Source: Mytilinidion resinicola
Lineage: Eukaryota > Ascomycota > Dothideomycetes > Mytilinidiales > Mytilinidiaceae
NCBI RefSeq assembly: GCF_010093595.1
Contig: NW_022985459.1
Span: forward strand, 186,001-250,000
Length of the DNA stretch: 64,000 bases
Direction: 5' to 3'
The position numbers and the translations under genes are program-made. The notes below the pieces were generated by a model. That model did no database searches, was not told the origin of the DNA, and worked only from the letters and a program-made list of their open reading frames with translations. Below are positions 53,061-62,619 of this stretch, in pieces (positions within the stretch are counted from its first letter, which is position 1; the number at the start of each line of letters is the position of its first letter).

Positions 53061-53666
53061 GGTATCTGGCCGATGTGGTGTCTTGATGTGACATGGAGGA
53101 TGGGGTGAAGGGATGAGGAATGGAATGAGGACGAGGATGCGTCGGACCGAAAGCGCGACGTGAAGTGAATGAAGGGGGGGAAGCATGGGGAGGAGTACAG
53201 TAGAAAAGCGACGTGGAGAAGAAGGGCAGAAAGCCAATAGGACGTGGAATTGAATTACCTTATACTTGTGGAGATGTCAGCCAAGACGTTCGGCGCAAGC
53301 AAATTGATGTTGCAGACGCGTTATAGTCTGGCTTGTTGATCTTGGCCGAGTGTGACCGGGCTACCACTAAAGTGCAGACCGGTGTTTACTCAGCCGACAG
53401 TGTGAGATAAGTGAGCAACGTCAGAGCGCTTGTTGCGTGTTTTTCTAAAGCCGTGGCAAGCTAGATGTCAACGTGGATGAAGTTTGAGACGGGGCTGAGA
53501 GATTCTCGAGGGGGTCTTGCGATAGGGGTGCACACCAAAGTGGTCAGTAGCAAGGGAGATGCTGTCACACGGTCCGATTAAATTTGAAAACTAAAAACAG
53601 CCTTGATCCTCTGTTACTGATTAGTCCCGATGAATGGTGTGCTCGAGGTAGTGCACGGTGAACTTA
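53061..53666. other. Spacer
   Basis: No gene is supported. Confidence 0.3.
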
Positions 53667-54048
53667 CTAAAGAACAAACACGACCGCATACCCCAGCTGG
53701 CGGCAAGCGGCAGTCTGCTGTTTGAGCAACTCCTGCTCGTGGACGTCCGAGTAGCGGATCTAGATGAAGTGCTCTTCGCCTCCGGGCTTCGATATCGGGG
53801 TGTTGTTGAAGTTGCGGATGATCTCTTCACAGATCTTCCGAGAAGTGTTTTGTCAGCGCAAGAAATGCTGGTGGATGAGTGAGCGACCTACCGAGCGAAA
53901 CCAACACCCAATTCAGAAGCTGTCACGAAGGATTCTACTCGAGCCGACGTTGTGTGAAGTGAAGATCGAACCGAGCGAAGCCAACACCACGTCCATTGCC
54001 GCTGCTGTCACGGTAGATGCTGTCACGGAGGATCCTGCTCGAGCAGCC
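53667..54048 (-). pseudogene. RRM2 half of an RBMS-like RNA-binding protein
   Basis: The minus strand reads SRILRDS, a duplicated RDS block, then SGNGRGVGFARF (RNP1). Next is a second decayed copy of that exon, and after an intron, CEEIIRNFNNTPISKPGGEE, HFI, a stop, IRYSDVHEQELLKQQTAACR. The ISKPGGEEH and IRYSDxHEQxxLKQQTAA patterns are typical of the second RRM and the following helix in fungal RBMS-like proteins. The in-frame TAG and missing RRM1 show it is not functional as it stands. It follows the exons at 54131-54604 on the same strand, so that gene may be its 5' part. Confidence 0.65.
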
Positions 54049-54130
54049 TTTGTGGGGAGCCAAGATGTTCTCGTATTTCATATCATGACGTGAGCAAGTG
54101 CTGATGATAGAGACATGATGGAGTGCTTAC

Positions 54131-54604
54131 CAACTCTGTTCGCCAATCCTCATATCATTGCGAAAGGCCAGGCTGGCTTCGTCACGCTTCCGGTTCATTG
54201 GCACAGATCCCATGGGACTAGCAGCTTGATGTTGGACGCGTAGCAGTGCGAGTGCTGAAGGCCGGCCCGCCATGGCCGCTGATGATGGTTGTGGCGGCAA
54301 TTGCAAGTAGGGTGATGCCGGTGCAGAGTTCGGGCTCGTCATCGTGAATGAAATACCAGCCAGGTGAGCAGAGCACTGGCCGGCCGACGCGTCGCTAGAA
54401 ACGACGATCGTAGAGGTGACGGGAGCAGCGCTGGAGGTCAGGATCACAACGCTGGTGACGAGGACAGTGGGCTCTTCACGAGGCGGCAAGCGGGTATTTA
54501 GATCCTGTTGCTTGTTAGTTAACAATGCACGGGTGAGGAGGAAATAAACTTACGTCGACCACGCTCTGCGTGTCGCGGATTGGTGGCTCAATCCAGAACT
54601 CCAT
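54131..54604 (-). CDS. Ser/Thr/Pro-rich protein, two 5' exons
   Basis: ATG 54604-54602; exon 1 is 54554-54604 and exon 2 is 54131-54504, with a GTAAGT donor and a TAACAAGCAACAG branch/acceptor. Frame is kept (MEFWIEPPIRDTQSVVD joined to DLNTRLPPREEPTVLVTSVV). The rest is low-complexity Ser/Pro/Ala with SPYLQLPPQPSSAAM. It ends with RKRDEASLAFRNDMRIGEQS before a GTAAGC donor. The frame continues upstream of the ATG to 54730, so the start is uncertain. Such a region often precedes the RRMs of RBMS-like proteins, and broken RRM2 exons follow at 53667-54048, so this may be the head of that gene. Confidence 0.5.
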
Positions 54605-54966
54605 GCTGTCAATGGAGAGGAGGAGGATGTTGTGAGGAAGCACAGCAGGACGCGACGGGGTAGAAAAGGACGCGAAAACTCGCTTAGCACTAGTGCGTCT
54701 GCGCCATAGGGTGTGAAAAAAGTGGCACATCCATCAAGTACCCCAGCCGTGTGTACACCTGTGTGCCACCGCTTGGGGTGCCTTAAAGTATATTCAAAAA
54801 TACGAATGGGACAGAAGCTTTTGACTTTGGTCTATGTGGAAACTTGTTGAAGCACCTCAAACAGTGGCAGACAGGTGTACACACGACTAGAGAAGACAGA
54901 ACGCATGATTAGTGTGCCACTTTTCCGAGCGTGCCCAAGTCCTTAAAACTCTTGTTACCACCGAGA
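54605..54966. other. Spacer between divergent genes
   Basis: A motif around GTGTACACACG/GTGTACACCTG occurs twice, inverted (54755 and 54870). It may be promoter sequence for both flanking genes. No gene is supported. Confidence 0.35.
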
Positions 54967-55541
54967 ATGGCTTGGCAACATAGGTGCCCTTTCAAATCTG
55001 CTGGCCTGCTCCTCCAATCTTCCCTCTCCGATTGTCCCAGTCACAACAGCAGCACTACAAGCTCAGCATTAACTCAAAGACCCCATAAACATACGCAGAG
55101 TACCCCAAAGACCACAAAAAGTACGCAAATTCTCCCCTCCTTGTCACCGAAGCATCTCCTAAGCCAACACAGTGTCCATATCCGACAACACCCCGCCGTC
55201 GCCGCCACAGTCCCTCCAGTACCTCGATCCGCCCGTCCGCGTGCCCGCGTACCGCGGCGATAGCTTGCACTGGTATACTGTTGTCCAAGGCACGCGGGCC
55301 AGACCGAACCCTCCTGTAAGATGATCTTCTACGCCTCGTTGAGATGTTGGGTACAGAGCCTGACCTGCTATAGCCGCGCCCCGAACCTGATATCGACCTC
55401 GAGGCCGCTCGCGAGCAAAATAGGCTCGGCAGAGAGCAGGATGAGCGGGTGGCGCGACGGCAGCGGGGTGGTGTTTGGCGGAGACTGCGTGTGAGGGGGG
55501 GGAGGCTGTGGCGGAGTGTGAGCGGGCGGTTTAGGTGGTAG
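54967..55541 (+). CDS. Three-exon gene with a possible intron-split start codon
   Basis: Exon 2 (55173-55315) and exon 3 (55374-55541, TAG) join by GTAAGA..CTATAG with a CCTGAC branch. The upstream intron GTACGC..CCAACACAG joins A at 55120 to TG at 55173-55174, making an ATG across the junction in an AAAA-ATG-T context. From that ATG the product is 103 aa: MSISDNTPPSPPQSLQYLD, VPAYRGDSLHWYTVVQGTRA, then DIDLEAAREQNRLGREQDER, helical and charged, with an Arg/Gly-rich end. The same frame is open upstream to an ATG at 54967, giving 154 aa with a Ser/Thr-rich head. Family not recognised, but exon 2 and 3 are convincingly coding. Confidence 0.6.
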
Positions 55542-56285
55542 TTTGGGTAAGTTTGGACGAAGGGAGATAGAGGGCTTGGGCTAATACACCACAAGCAGGA
55601 CTAGAAATTGACCGTCTACTATTACGCTGACGCGTACATCATGTTCTGGAGAGTTTGGGGAGCTGGCTGATGAATGGGATAGTGTTGTGGAAGACTCCCG
55701 GGGGTGGAGGCTTTTGAGACGAGAGGATGTCTTTTCTAGAGCCTGTGATATGAGAGTAACTCAAATTGAAGCCGTTGTTCCTTCTCTCCATGACCATCAT
55801 AGCGTTGCAATATGAATTGACGCGTGAACATGTAGTGAATGAGAAGCTGACGCCACTGTTTGTGGTCCTCCAAAGCGCTAGGGTAGTAGTAGACATGATG
55901 TAATAGACTAGATGATGTATATTGGATACTATGGAACTGTAGTGCTTTTCCAACTCGGTAGTGCGGTTTGAGGTCGTCTAAAGATTCGTAAATGCAAAAA
56001 TAGCAATGTCAAAGATCACGGATTACACATCATGAGTCTCAAAGATAGGTACTTATGATTTAGAATATACCGAATGTCGGTCATTCAAATTGATTATGCG
56101 TTGGTGCCGCACTGCGTACCTAGACAGGTCGTCGGAGAACCTCTAGGGGTGGTAGACTTCTTACCCACTGGAAGCTCAAAGGAACTCGCCTGTATTGAAC
56201 ACCCCATAACTTCCTGTCTTCAGATTGCTTGAGCTACGTCATCAGGCTACGCTCACGGATATGACCTTGAGGGCCTTCCGGAGGG
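55542..56285. other. Spacer
   Basis: No gene is supported. The minus-strand frame 55639-55953 has no motif. 3' region of the 291-aa gene lies at its right end. Confidence 0.3.
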
Positions 56286-57161
56286 CTAATCCGTCTTCCC
56301 CTCCCATTTCTTGACAGTTCCCAGCACCGCCTCTTTCAGCGGGACCTCCTTCTCCAACTCATCATAGATCTCATGCCAAAGTGCCTTACGCTGGTCCGCT
56401 CGCCACTTCTTCTGCTCATCCCCCATCCAATTCCCCGCATCCATATCCCTCTGGATCTTATCCTGCCGCTTCAACTCATCTATAACGCCAGTCACATCAG
56501 TAAGACTACGGTCAGCAACTCGTAGATGGTCGGCAACTTCTGTGAAGATGGTAGCGAGACGCTCTTTGTTGGTTGGAGTCTTACCATCTTCGTTCCGGGC
56601 AATGGACTTGAGCGCCGCGTTTGCCATCCGCAGCTCAGCCAAGTACATCTCCCGAATCTTGAGAACGTGAGGGAAGGGAGCGGGATGAAGGACACAGCGG
56701 ATCGTGAAGCGCTCGATGGGGTTGGGAGTGCGGAGGAGGGCACATTGTGTCGCTTCGCTCAGATTTTCATACCGAAATTCGAGCGTATCGTAGCCAGAAA
56801 TGAGGCTGTTGCAGCTCTCACGCAAGCTGATCCAGGTATGCATGTTGGGATAGTCGGTGGTGCCGTCATCACTGATGATCTTGGGCTGTCCCAGGAAGTC
56901 TTTGCGCTGGTCTTTAGATTGATGAGACGCTGGCCGCTGTTGGGATCGCTTCGTCCTGGGATCTTGATGAGATCTAGGGGGATGCGAGGTCGGACGAAAT
57001 TCTCCCCGGTTGTCATGATGCTCTCGATGGGAGCGCTCTCGGCATCTACCGTTTTTGAACATGTCCTCTACACCATCGATGATTTCTTCGATGGGATATT
57101 GTCGAGGAGGGCGGTTGCGATCGTCCTTGCGGGAGCCATGCCGAGGTGTTTGTGAAGGCAT
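56286..57161 (-). CDS. 291-aa charged, helical protein, unknown
   Basis: Single-exon frame, ATG 57161-57159 (ACAATG context) to TAG. Residues 1-95 are disordered and basic (Arg/His/Pro/Ser-rich, for example RCRERSHREHHDNRGEFRP). Residues about 115-291 are helical. Segments are LRESCNSLISGYDTLEFRYE, IREMYLAELRMANAALKSIA, IFTEVADHLRVADRSLTDVT and LWHEIYDELEKEVPLKEAVL. This layout suggests a coiled-coil or helical-bundle domain behind a flexible tail. The frame is clean over 870 nt, and no intron signals disrupt it. The frame continues upstream without ATG. Family not recognised; nuclear role is only a guess from the basic tail. Confidence 0.8.
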   Translation of the reverse strand: MPSQTPRHGSRKDDRNRPPRQYPIEEIIDGVEDMFKNGRCRERSHREHHDNRGEFRPTSHPPRSHQDPRTKRSQQRPASHQSKDQRKDFLGQPKIISDDGTTDYPNMHTWISLRESCNSLISGYDTLEFRYENLSEATQCALLRTPNPIERFTIRCVLHPAPFPHVLKIREMYLAELRMANAALKSIARNEDGKTPTNKERLATIFTEVADHLRVADRSLTDVTGVIDELKRQDKIQRDMDAGNWMGDEQKKWRADQRKALWHEIYDELEKEVPLKEAVLGTVKKWEGKTD

Positions 57162-57784
57162 TGTGCTGGTTTGTGTGCCAAGGGTGTAATGTATTAATAG
57201 TTTTGTGTTGTTGTGCAAGTGTGATTTGAGATTATGATTGTTTTGGAGCTTAGAAGGATGGTGGTGGTAAGGGGAAAGGGGAACCTAAAATATATCGTCT
57301 TTCCCAGAAGAATCACACAATGTAGCACGATAAAATGAATTCGGCATCTATAATTGCACAAAGTGAAAGGACATCGGTGAGTTTATGTGGTGAACAATGT
57401 AGAGGTCTAATGGGCAGTGTGAACTGTAAGGAGAGATCGTGAATTAGGTTTTTATAGTATGGGGACGTTCAGATTTGAGGGTTTTCTGCGTAGCCTGGAC
57501 ATATTATCAGAAGGAGCAGCCAACGGATATTTGGATTCATCGTATGTTGCCAAGTTATATAGTTGGATACACAATTCGCACCTTGTATAAATCAAAAGTA
57601 CAGTAAGTCATGAGGTTGTCCAGTCTCATTTCGGACCTTCGATACAAATGATGACCATCTTTCATCTTGATGTTGCAAAATCTCATGCTTGATGTTCTGA
57701 ATTCTATGCTATGATATCTTAGTAACATGATTGTCTTATACCTCTCTTTCCTCCAAGCTCCCGACCATCGTCAAGTCAGGGCAG
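57162..57784. other. AT-richer upstream region
   Basis: No gene is supported. Probably promoter sequence of the 291-aa gene. Confidence 0.35.
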
Positions 57785-57885
57785 CAAGGTGGGACTTAGG
57801 TTGCAAATTGACGTGAACTCTGTTTGATTTGTGAAGCCGTACGAGCAGACTATATACTACATAGGGAGCGTAGGCATAAGTACTA
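57785..57885 (-). mobile_element. LTR-like terminal region, copy 3 (partial)
   Basis: On the minus strand it has a TAGTATATAGTC block, then AGAGTTCACGTCAATTT and AACCTAAG, aligned with the other two copies at 39.4 and 47.5 kb. It lies just past the end of the coiled-coil gene copy at 57887-58500. Only the part from the TATA-like block on is shared. Confidence 0.4.
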
Positions 57886-57886
57886 A

Positions 57887-58500
57887 TTAGAGGCAGCAGT
57901 AGGCAGCGGTAGGCAGGGTAGGCCACCGTACCCCAACCCCTCTCTGTAGAAGTTGTAATTGGCTAGGCACGTAGGCCGGAAACCCTGAGTGTGGGTGATA
58001 CCGGAATTCAAGCAACCCCAAATGCGGATACTGGCAATCGGTGCTAGCTTTCTCAACTAAGGACATGCTAGCTATAGCGTTGGTTGTAAGCCGAGAGTTC
58101 TTCCGCTTGGTGCTCCATCTCTTCGATTGCGCAGTCGATTCTTGCCAATGAAGGGCCCGAGTGGGATCCGCGGTCTTGCGGCGATTATATGAGTGGTGTG
58201 TTTGTTGTATAGGTGCGGTGCCGAGCACGAGCATTCTGGTCCGCGGCTTGACGCAAGAGCGCGTTTGAAGATGCCTCAACAGATGGGTCCTGCTTCGCCT
58301 AGAATGGCACGGGCAGTGCGAGGCGACCCTGTGCTCCGCCTTTACAACTGCGCTTCATATCGTCATCGTCTTCCAATAGCTGCGAACGTGCATTTGAATC
58401 AAGAAAGGCCTCTCCAAGAGGGGAATGGATTCCATGCTTCGAATCTTGAGTTTGGAGGCAAGCTCTTTGAGTTTTCTCCTTCATCGTTTGGACCCCTTCT
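57887..58500 (-). pseudogene. Coiled-coil gene copy (paralogue of 26147-26530)
   Basis: Frames in order read LEDDDDMKRSCKGGAQGR, EASSNALLRQAADQNARARH, and IDCAIEEMEHQAEELSAYNQ. The first and second are separated by a frame change and stops interrupt the third. The 26.5 kb copy shows the same order (acidic DD, ASSNALLRQAAEQNARAQHR, EMEDQMEEL). The copy ends next to the LTR-like repeat, which the other does not. Function unknown. Confidence 0.5.
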
Positions 58501-60235
58501 TGTGAAACTCTGGCTCTTTATTACGGCAAGGTGCGGCCTGAGTTTGCTAGTTGCGACTTGGTGGTTGCGGGAATGCTGATGAAGGTGCGTATAATTCAGC
58601 AATGACTTTTGTATAATCGAAGCGCTCGTTTGAGAGGCATGACGTTTAATTGGGTCGCGGACGAAGAAGATTGTATTGCGATGTACCGGGGGATGTGAGG
58701 TCTCGTTTGGAAAGGTTGCCACAACCGCAAAGAGTGCGAGGTGGCACTGCTGGAGCTTTTTAGGATTAGATATATCTAGGCTGGGGACTAGGCTGATCGG
58801 ACGGAATCCTGCTAAGTCAGCGGAGAAGAACAATTCAACCAAACTGTCGTACACAGAGATAGAAATGCATGTCTGCCGTTGAGGGCGGGGAGAAACTGTC
58901 CTGGGAATGCTGTCTTCTGTTAGCTCGATGCGGAACAGTCAGGGTTCGGGGATTCTGCCATTCTGCTTCAAAATCTTAATCTCCTTTGCAGAATATATCT
59001 TGCAATAGATTCAAATAAGCTAAAGGATGTGGAAGGCATATTGCAGGAGGCTACTTCACTAGCGGGTTGTGTTCTCGCGGGCAAATGCGGTCGTGGCGTC
59101 GATGGCGGGGCTGAGGCTTGTCTTCGACAGTGAGTTAGTGACCGGGAATGAATGGTGGGAAGAGACAGCAAATTTTGTAGCGGACGGAACAACAGTACGG
59201 TATCCCTAGCGAGGTGGTCTCGGGCCCGTGAGGATGAGTTTTCGGCCCGGCCCTGACATGCCCGCGCTGTCCGTCGTCGCCAGTAGGTTGCCGTCCATTA
59301 CTGGATGTCAATCGTCCTGACTCCCTTCCTGCAGCGTTACGTTCGGCTTCTGCGCGCTACTAGTGTTTCCCAATGTTTCAAAATCTTACTCTGGAGCCCT
59401 GTTGTTGTGCTATCGTGCTCGCTCAGCATCCCCTAGTTGCGTTTTACTACGAGGGATCGTGTTCCAGGAGTTATACAATACTCTCTGCCATACTTGATAA
59501 TCTATGAATTTTATGACGCCCGTATCATTGCTTCGCCAGTCTTTAAGGATATCTAATGTGACGCTATTGCAGCAAAAGTTCCGTAAGTGGCATTCTGCTT
59601 GGTTTTTCGACACTCAACGTTGTCCACGTGATCCCTAAGCTGCCCTGAGCCGCCCTTCCACTAGCAAGCTGCAACCCGACACTAGACGCCAGGCAGCAGC
59701 TTGCTTTACCTTCCACGACCTTCCATACGCTAGTGACTGGCGCCTTGGCAGACTTTCACCCACCCATATAAGCCCATCTCCCCTCTGAACCTCTCCTCTT
59801 TCTATACTTACATCGTCAGGGTGGTCGAGCTCATGAATCCGGACACCTGGCAGACTGTCTCGCATTGCACAACGCGGCGACGGGCTGCTATCGAACCGGC
59901 TTCGGCTGCTTCACTGGCACAATTTTTGCTGGCCCGCTCTTTGAGCAACACATCTTTTCATTGATTGACTCGCCTTGTGCGGGTGATTGAAGAAGAGTTT
60001 CTTTCCTCTGGCAAAGAGTTCGCGGAATGTCATGTTGTGTTTGCATCACCACGAGACGGCGAGAGAAGAGCGCGTACTTTTGAGGACTTTGTTGTTTTCT
60101 GGACCTCCATATTTGGACTTCATGTTGTCGCAATTGTGTGTTTCATAGTTGGCGTTCTGCTACTAGCATGAAGCCTCTCGACTTTGTGGTGTACCCCTTC
60201 TCCACACCCGACGCTGACGACCAAGAAGGTCCAGT
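58501..60235. other. Spacer with fragmentary frames
   Basis: Minus-strand frame 58399-58854 has no motif. At 59905-59960 (+) a frame CFTGTIFAGPLFEQHIFSLI resembles GFTGVIFADTAHFFSLW at 46430-46475, so a further scrap of that gene region is present. No gene is called. Confidence 0.35.
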
Positions 60236-60601
60236 ATGCCTCATTCTCCACATTGTCCCCTTGTCGTCCCTCTGGCTATCCACTACGGTGCCAGGGAGGT
60301 GTTGGAAGATCTTCGCATGATGCTTGTTGCGGACTTCGTGGTGCCACCGAGCTTCTCGTTATCTTCCTCACGCGATGGTCCTGGCCACTCCGCAGCAGAC
60401 GACCGTACACACGACGCCTACTTCGACAGCCTGATCTCCCTAGGCCACTCTCTCCGCTACAGGCAGCTGTCCTCAAGCACTTTTCCTCCGCGCCAGAAAC
60501 CACTATGCTCTCGTGATCTCGAGATCTTTTTGAGGCCAGATGCACGTCTTTTACATCTTTCCTGCACGCCATCCTCCGAGAGACGCGCAGAGCTCGACTA
60601 G
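60236..60601 (+). CDS. Possible 121-aa protein, unknown
   Basis: ATG 60236 to TAG. The part HYGAREVLEDLRMMLVADFV followed by HDAYFDSLISLGHSLRYRQL looks like real helices. The region before it (from 60170, MKPLDFVVYPF in another frame) may be an earlier exon. No intron chain was confirmed, and no family is recognised. Confidence 0.35.
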   Translation: MPHSPHCPLVVPLAIHYGAREVLEDLRMMLVADFVVPPSFSLSSSRDGPGHSAADDRTHDAYFDSLISLGHSLRYRQLSSSTFPPRQKPLCSRDLEIFLRPDARLLHLSCTPSSERRAELD

Positions 60602-61439
60602 CCTCTAACACCTCCTCAAGATCCGTCGTCTATCGAGCATTCTACAACTAGCTAGCTTTATAACAGATACACAGAAAGGCTCCAAAAGGAACCGCCGCGA
60701 AATAGATGTGCTCACCAGCCCATCTCAGTTGGCAACGACAGTCGAAGCGATGGAAGCAAAGACACCACACCGCATGCATGTCACGTCAGCGTCGAGAGCG
60801 GTGGGACTATCACAACACGATCACTGTAGGACGTTGGTCGAAGCTCTGTCACGTCGGCATAAACCTCTGAGCGCTGGCTACAAAGGGCAAGATTCCAGTT
60901 GTTATCTGAGAGCAGCTGTTGCCGTTGGGTCCCAGATCCTGGGGAGGAGTCCTAGAGAAAGCCCGATCATGGAAATTGAAGCAGATGGCTGTGTTACCGT
61001 TGGCGAGTTGGCCAGGAGGACCATCAGCCGAAAAGCACTTCATCGAGAAGCCTAACCAGAACACTTCCATGAACGCCATCAGGATCGCAATAAGGAAGAC
61101 CACCAGTTCTCGCTCCCACTTCAACCACCAGACGTGCCAAAGCGGCAACACCCTCCTCCTCCTCTTTCGACCATGTCCGGAAACCTACTCCAGGCTGAAC
61201 TCGTCTCTCTCGTCTGCATGGGGACATAGCTTCGGGAGAAGTATTAGCATGCGCCTGATCGTCGAACACACTCTGAGGTTCTGGAGGCGGAGAACGAGGC
61301 TTTGAGGGGACAACCAAGGGACGGAGAGGAGGGCATAAAAGATTGGGATACGTACGACAAGCATATCAATCGATGCGAGTCGCCTGAAGAGGAAGCTCGA
61401 CAGGTTGAGCGAAGCTCACGGGGAACTTCGTCAGGAAGC
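60602..61439. other. Spacer
   Basis: A helical coding-like scrap LKRKLDRLSEAHGELRQEAL lies at about 61387-61450 (+), next to the dispersed repeat. Nothing else is supported. Confidence 0.3.
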
Positions 61440-61800
61440 CTTACGAGGAGAACACCATGTCTTTCACTCTTGCACCACACGTGTTTCACTGTCATACACG
61501 TTGTCTTTCACTACTGGGCGACTTCTTCACCACTGCTGGACGACATCTTTCACTAGTCGAGCCGACTCCTCACCCCGTCAAGCCCACACGCCAGCGTCCG
61601 CCGTCTCCACTCGTGATGTCCATCCCTACGGTCACCATCCGCATCATAGCAATCCTTTAAGATAGTTAACATTGTATCGAGTTCACGTCACCGAGCAGGG
61701 AGACGATCTGTGCCAGGGCTCAGTCTGAGGACACGCGGATATGCGTCCTTTTGATAGTCGATCTGGTTACAAGCTCATCTCGCCGAGCTGGAAGGAAGTC
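61440..61800 (+). repeat. Dispersed coiled-coil/GTGAAAGAC region, copy 2
   Basis: Related in opposite orientation to 23056-23500. TCTTTCACT units recur every 20-35 bp, then GAGCCGACTCCTCACC and CACGCCAGCGTCCGCCG match the complement of 23315-23360. The block GAGGACACGCGGATATGCG (about 61730) matches the complement of 23236-23255. The order of the parts is partly rearranged. Confidence 0.5.
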
Positions 61801-62007
61801 CATCAACAAGCCCATCAGGTTCCAGCACCCACCCGAATGAGTCGGACTCGCAACACCGGATCGCCGCACTTGAGGCTAGCTTCTTTGCACTTACCTTAGG
61901 GTCTGCAGAACTTGATCATGGCCTTTGGTGCAGGAACTTGCAGCTACCACTAACACGACTCGACGAAGTACAACACACCTGGAGCTATCAGCGAGATTCA
62001 AGGCGCG

Positions 62008-62619
62008 ATGCTTCGTTGGATCTTAAGACAAGCATCCTATGGACGCTACAGTCTCGCCTGGACGGAATCGGGTACTCACTTCGTCGCCGGGTCGGACAGA
62101 ATGACCGCTATCTTCAACGCGAACCGTTACGGCGAGCCCGTACAGCGTCACTGGACTAAGAACATGACCGTGGAGGGCGTCGGCATCAAGGATATTTTGT
62201 CTTGTTTGAGCACTAACGCCGGCGGAGCCCTCACTTTCGGTATTTTCAATCGCGGAGTAGGCCTGTACAGCAACGAAGGGAAGGGTCTCCCCATCACCTT
62301 CTTCCCGGTTTCTGGCAATCATGTCGACAAGAGCGATGGAGGGGGTGTCACTAATGTTGAATGCTCTCCATGTTCTACCTACACGCAACCCGGCCACGAA
62401 CAATTAAGCCTAAGACCCAAGGCCGTCCCTCACAGAGATACAAGACAGCTGCTCGAGTTCAACGCTAACCCTCCCAACTCTATCCTGCATCGTCAACTCA
62501 CTCGGTACTCCCTCTTCCCTTACCAAAAAGACCACAACAGCCTGTCCGCCGCCGCCAGCCCGCGCGTAGGCTCTGCCCTGGTAGCCTGTTCCCCAACCCG
62601 CAAGGTCAGAGTGCTGTAG
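62008..62619 (+). CDS. WD-repeat protein fragment, TCAB1/WDR79 (Swt21)-like
   Basis: ATG 62008 to TAG, 203 aa. Residues 10-60 read YSLAWTESGTHFVAGSDRMT, AIFNANRYGEPVQ. Residues about 65-105 read GVGIKDILSCLSTN, then ALTFGIFNRGVGLYSNEGKG. Residues 115-135 read GGGVTNVECSPCSTY. In fungal WDR79/Swt21-like proteins the same order occurs (SGTHFLAG.D, GxxGIxSxL, LAAGxFxRxVGLY, GxGVTQVxWSPC). That family binds small RNAs or spliceosome-linked factors. After SPCSTY only DTRQLLEF fits; the rest is unrelated. The N-terminal blades are missing. Probably a truncated copy, though open. Confidence 0.5.
   Translation: MLRWILRQASYGRYSLAWTESGTHFVAGSDRMTAIFNANRYGEPVQRHWTKNMTVEGVGIKDILSCLSTNAGGALTFGIFNRGVGLYSNEGKGLPITFFPVSGNHVDKSDGGGVTNVECSPCSTYTQPGHEQLSLRPKAVPHRDTRQLLEFNANPPNSILHRQLTRYSLFPYQKDHNSLSAAASPRVGSALVACSPTRKVRVL

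Noticed and set aside
55055..55594. 179-aa minus-strand frame
   Set aside because: The plus strand gives three exons with matching splice sites and a coherent charged protein over the same bases.
56526..57155. 209-aa plus-strand frame
   Set aside because: It is antisense to the 291-aa gene, whose helical, charged composition is far more protein-like.
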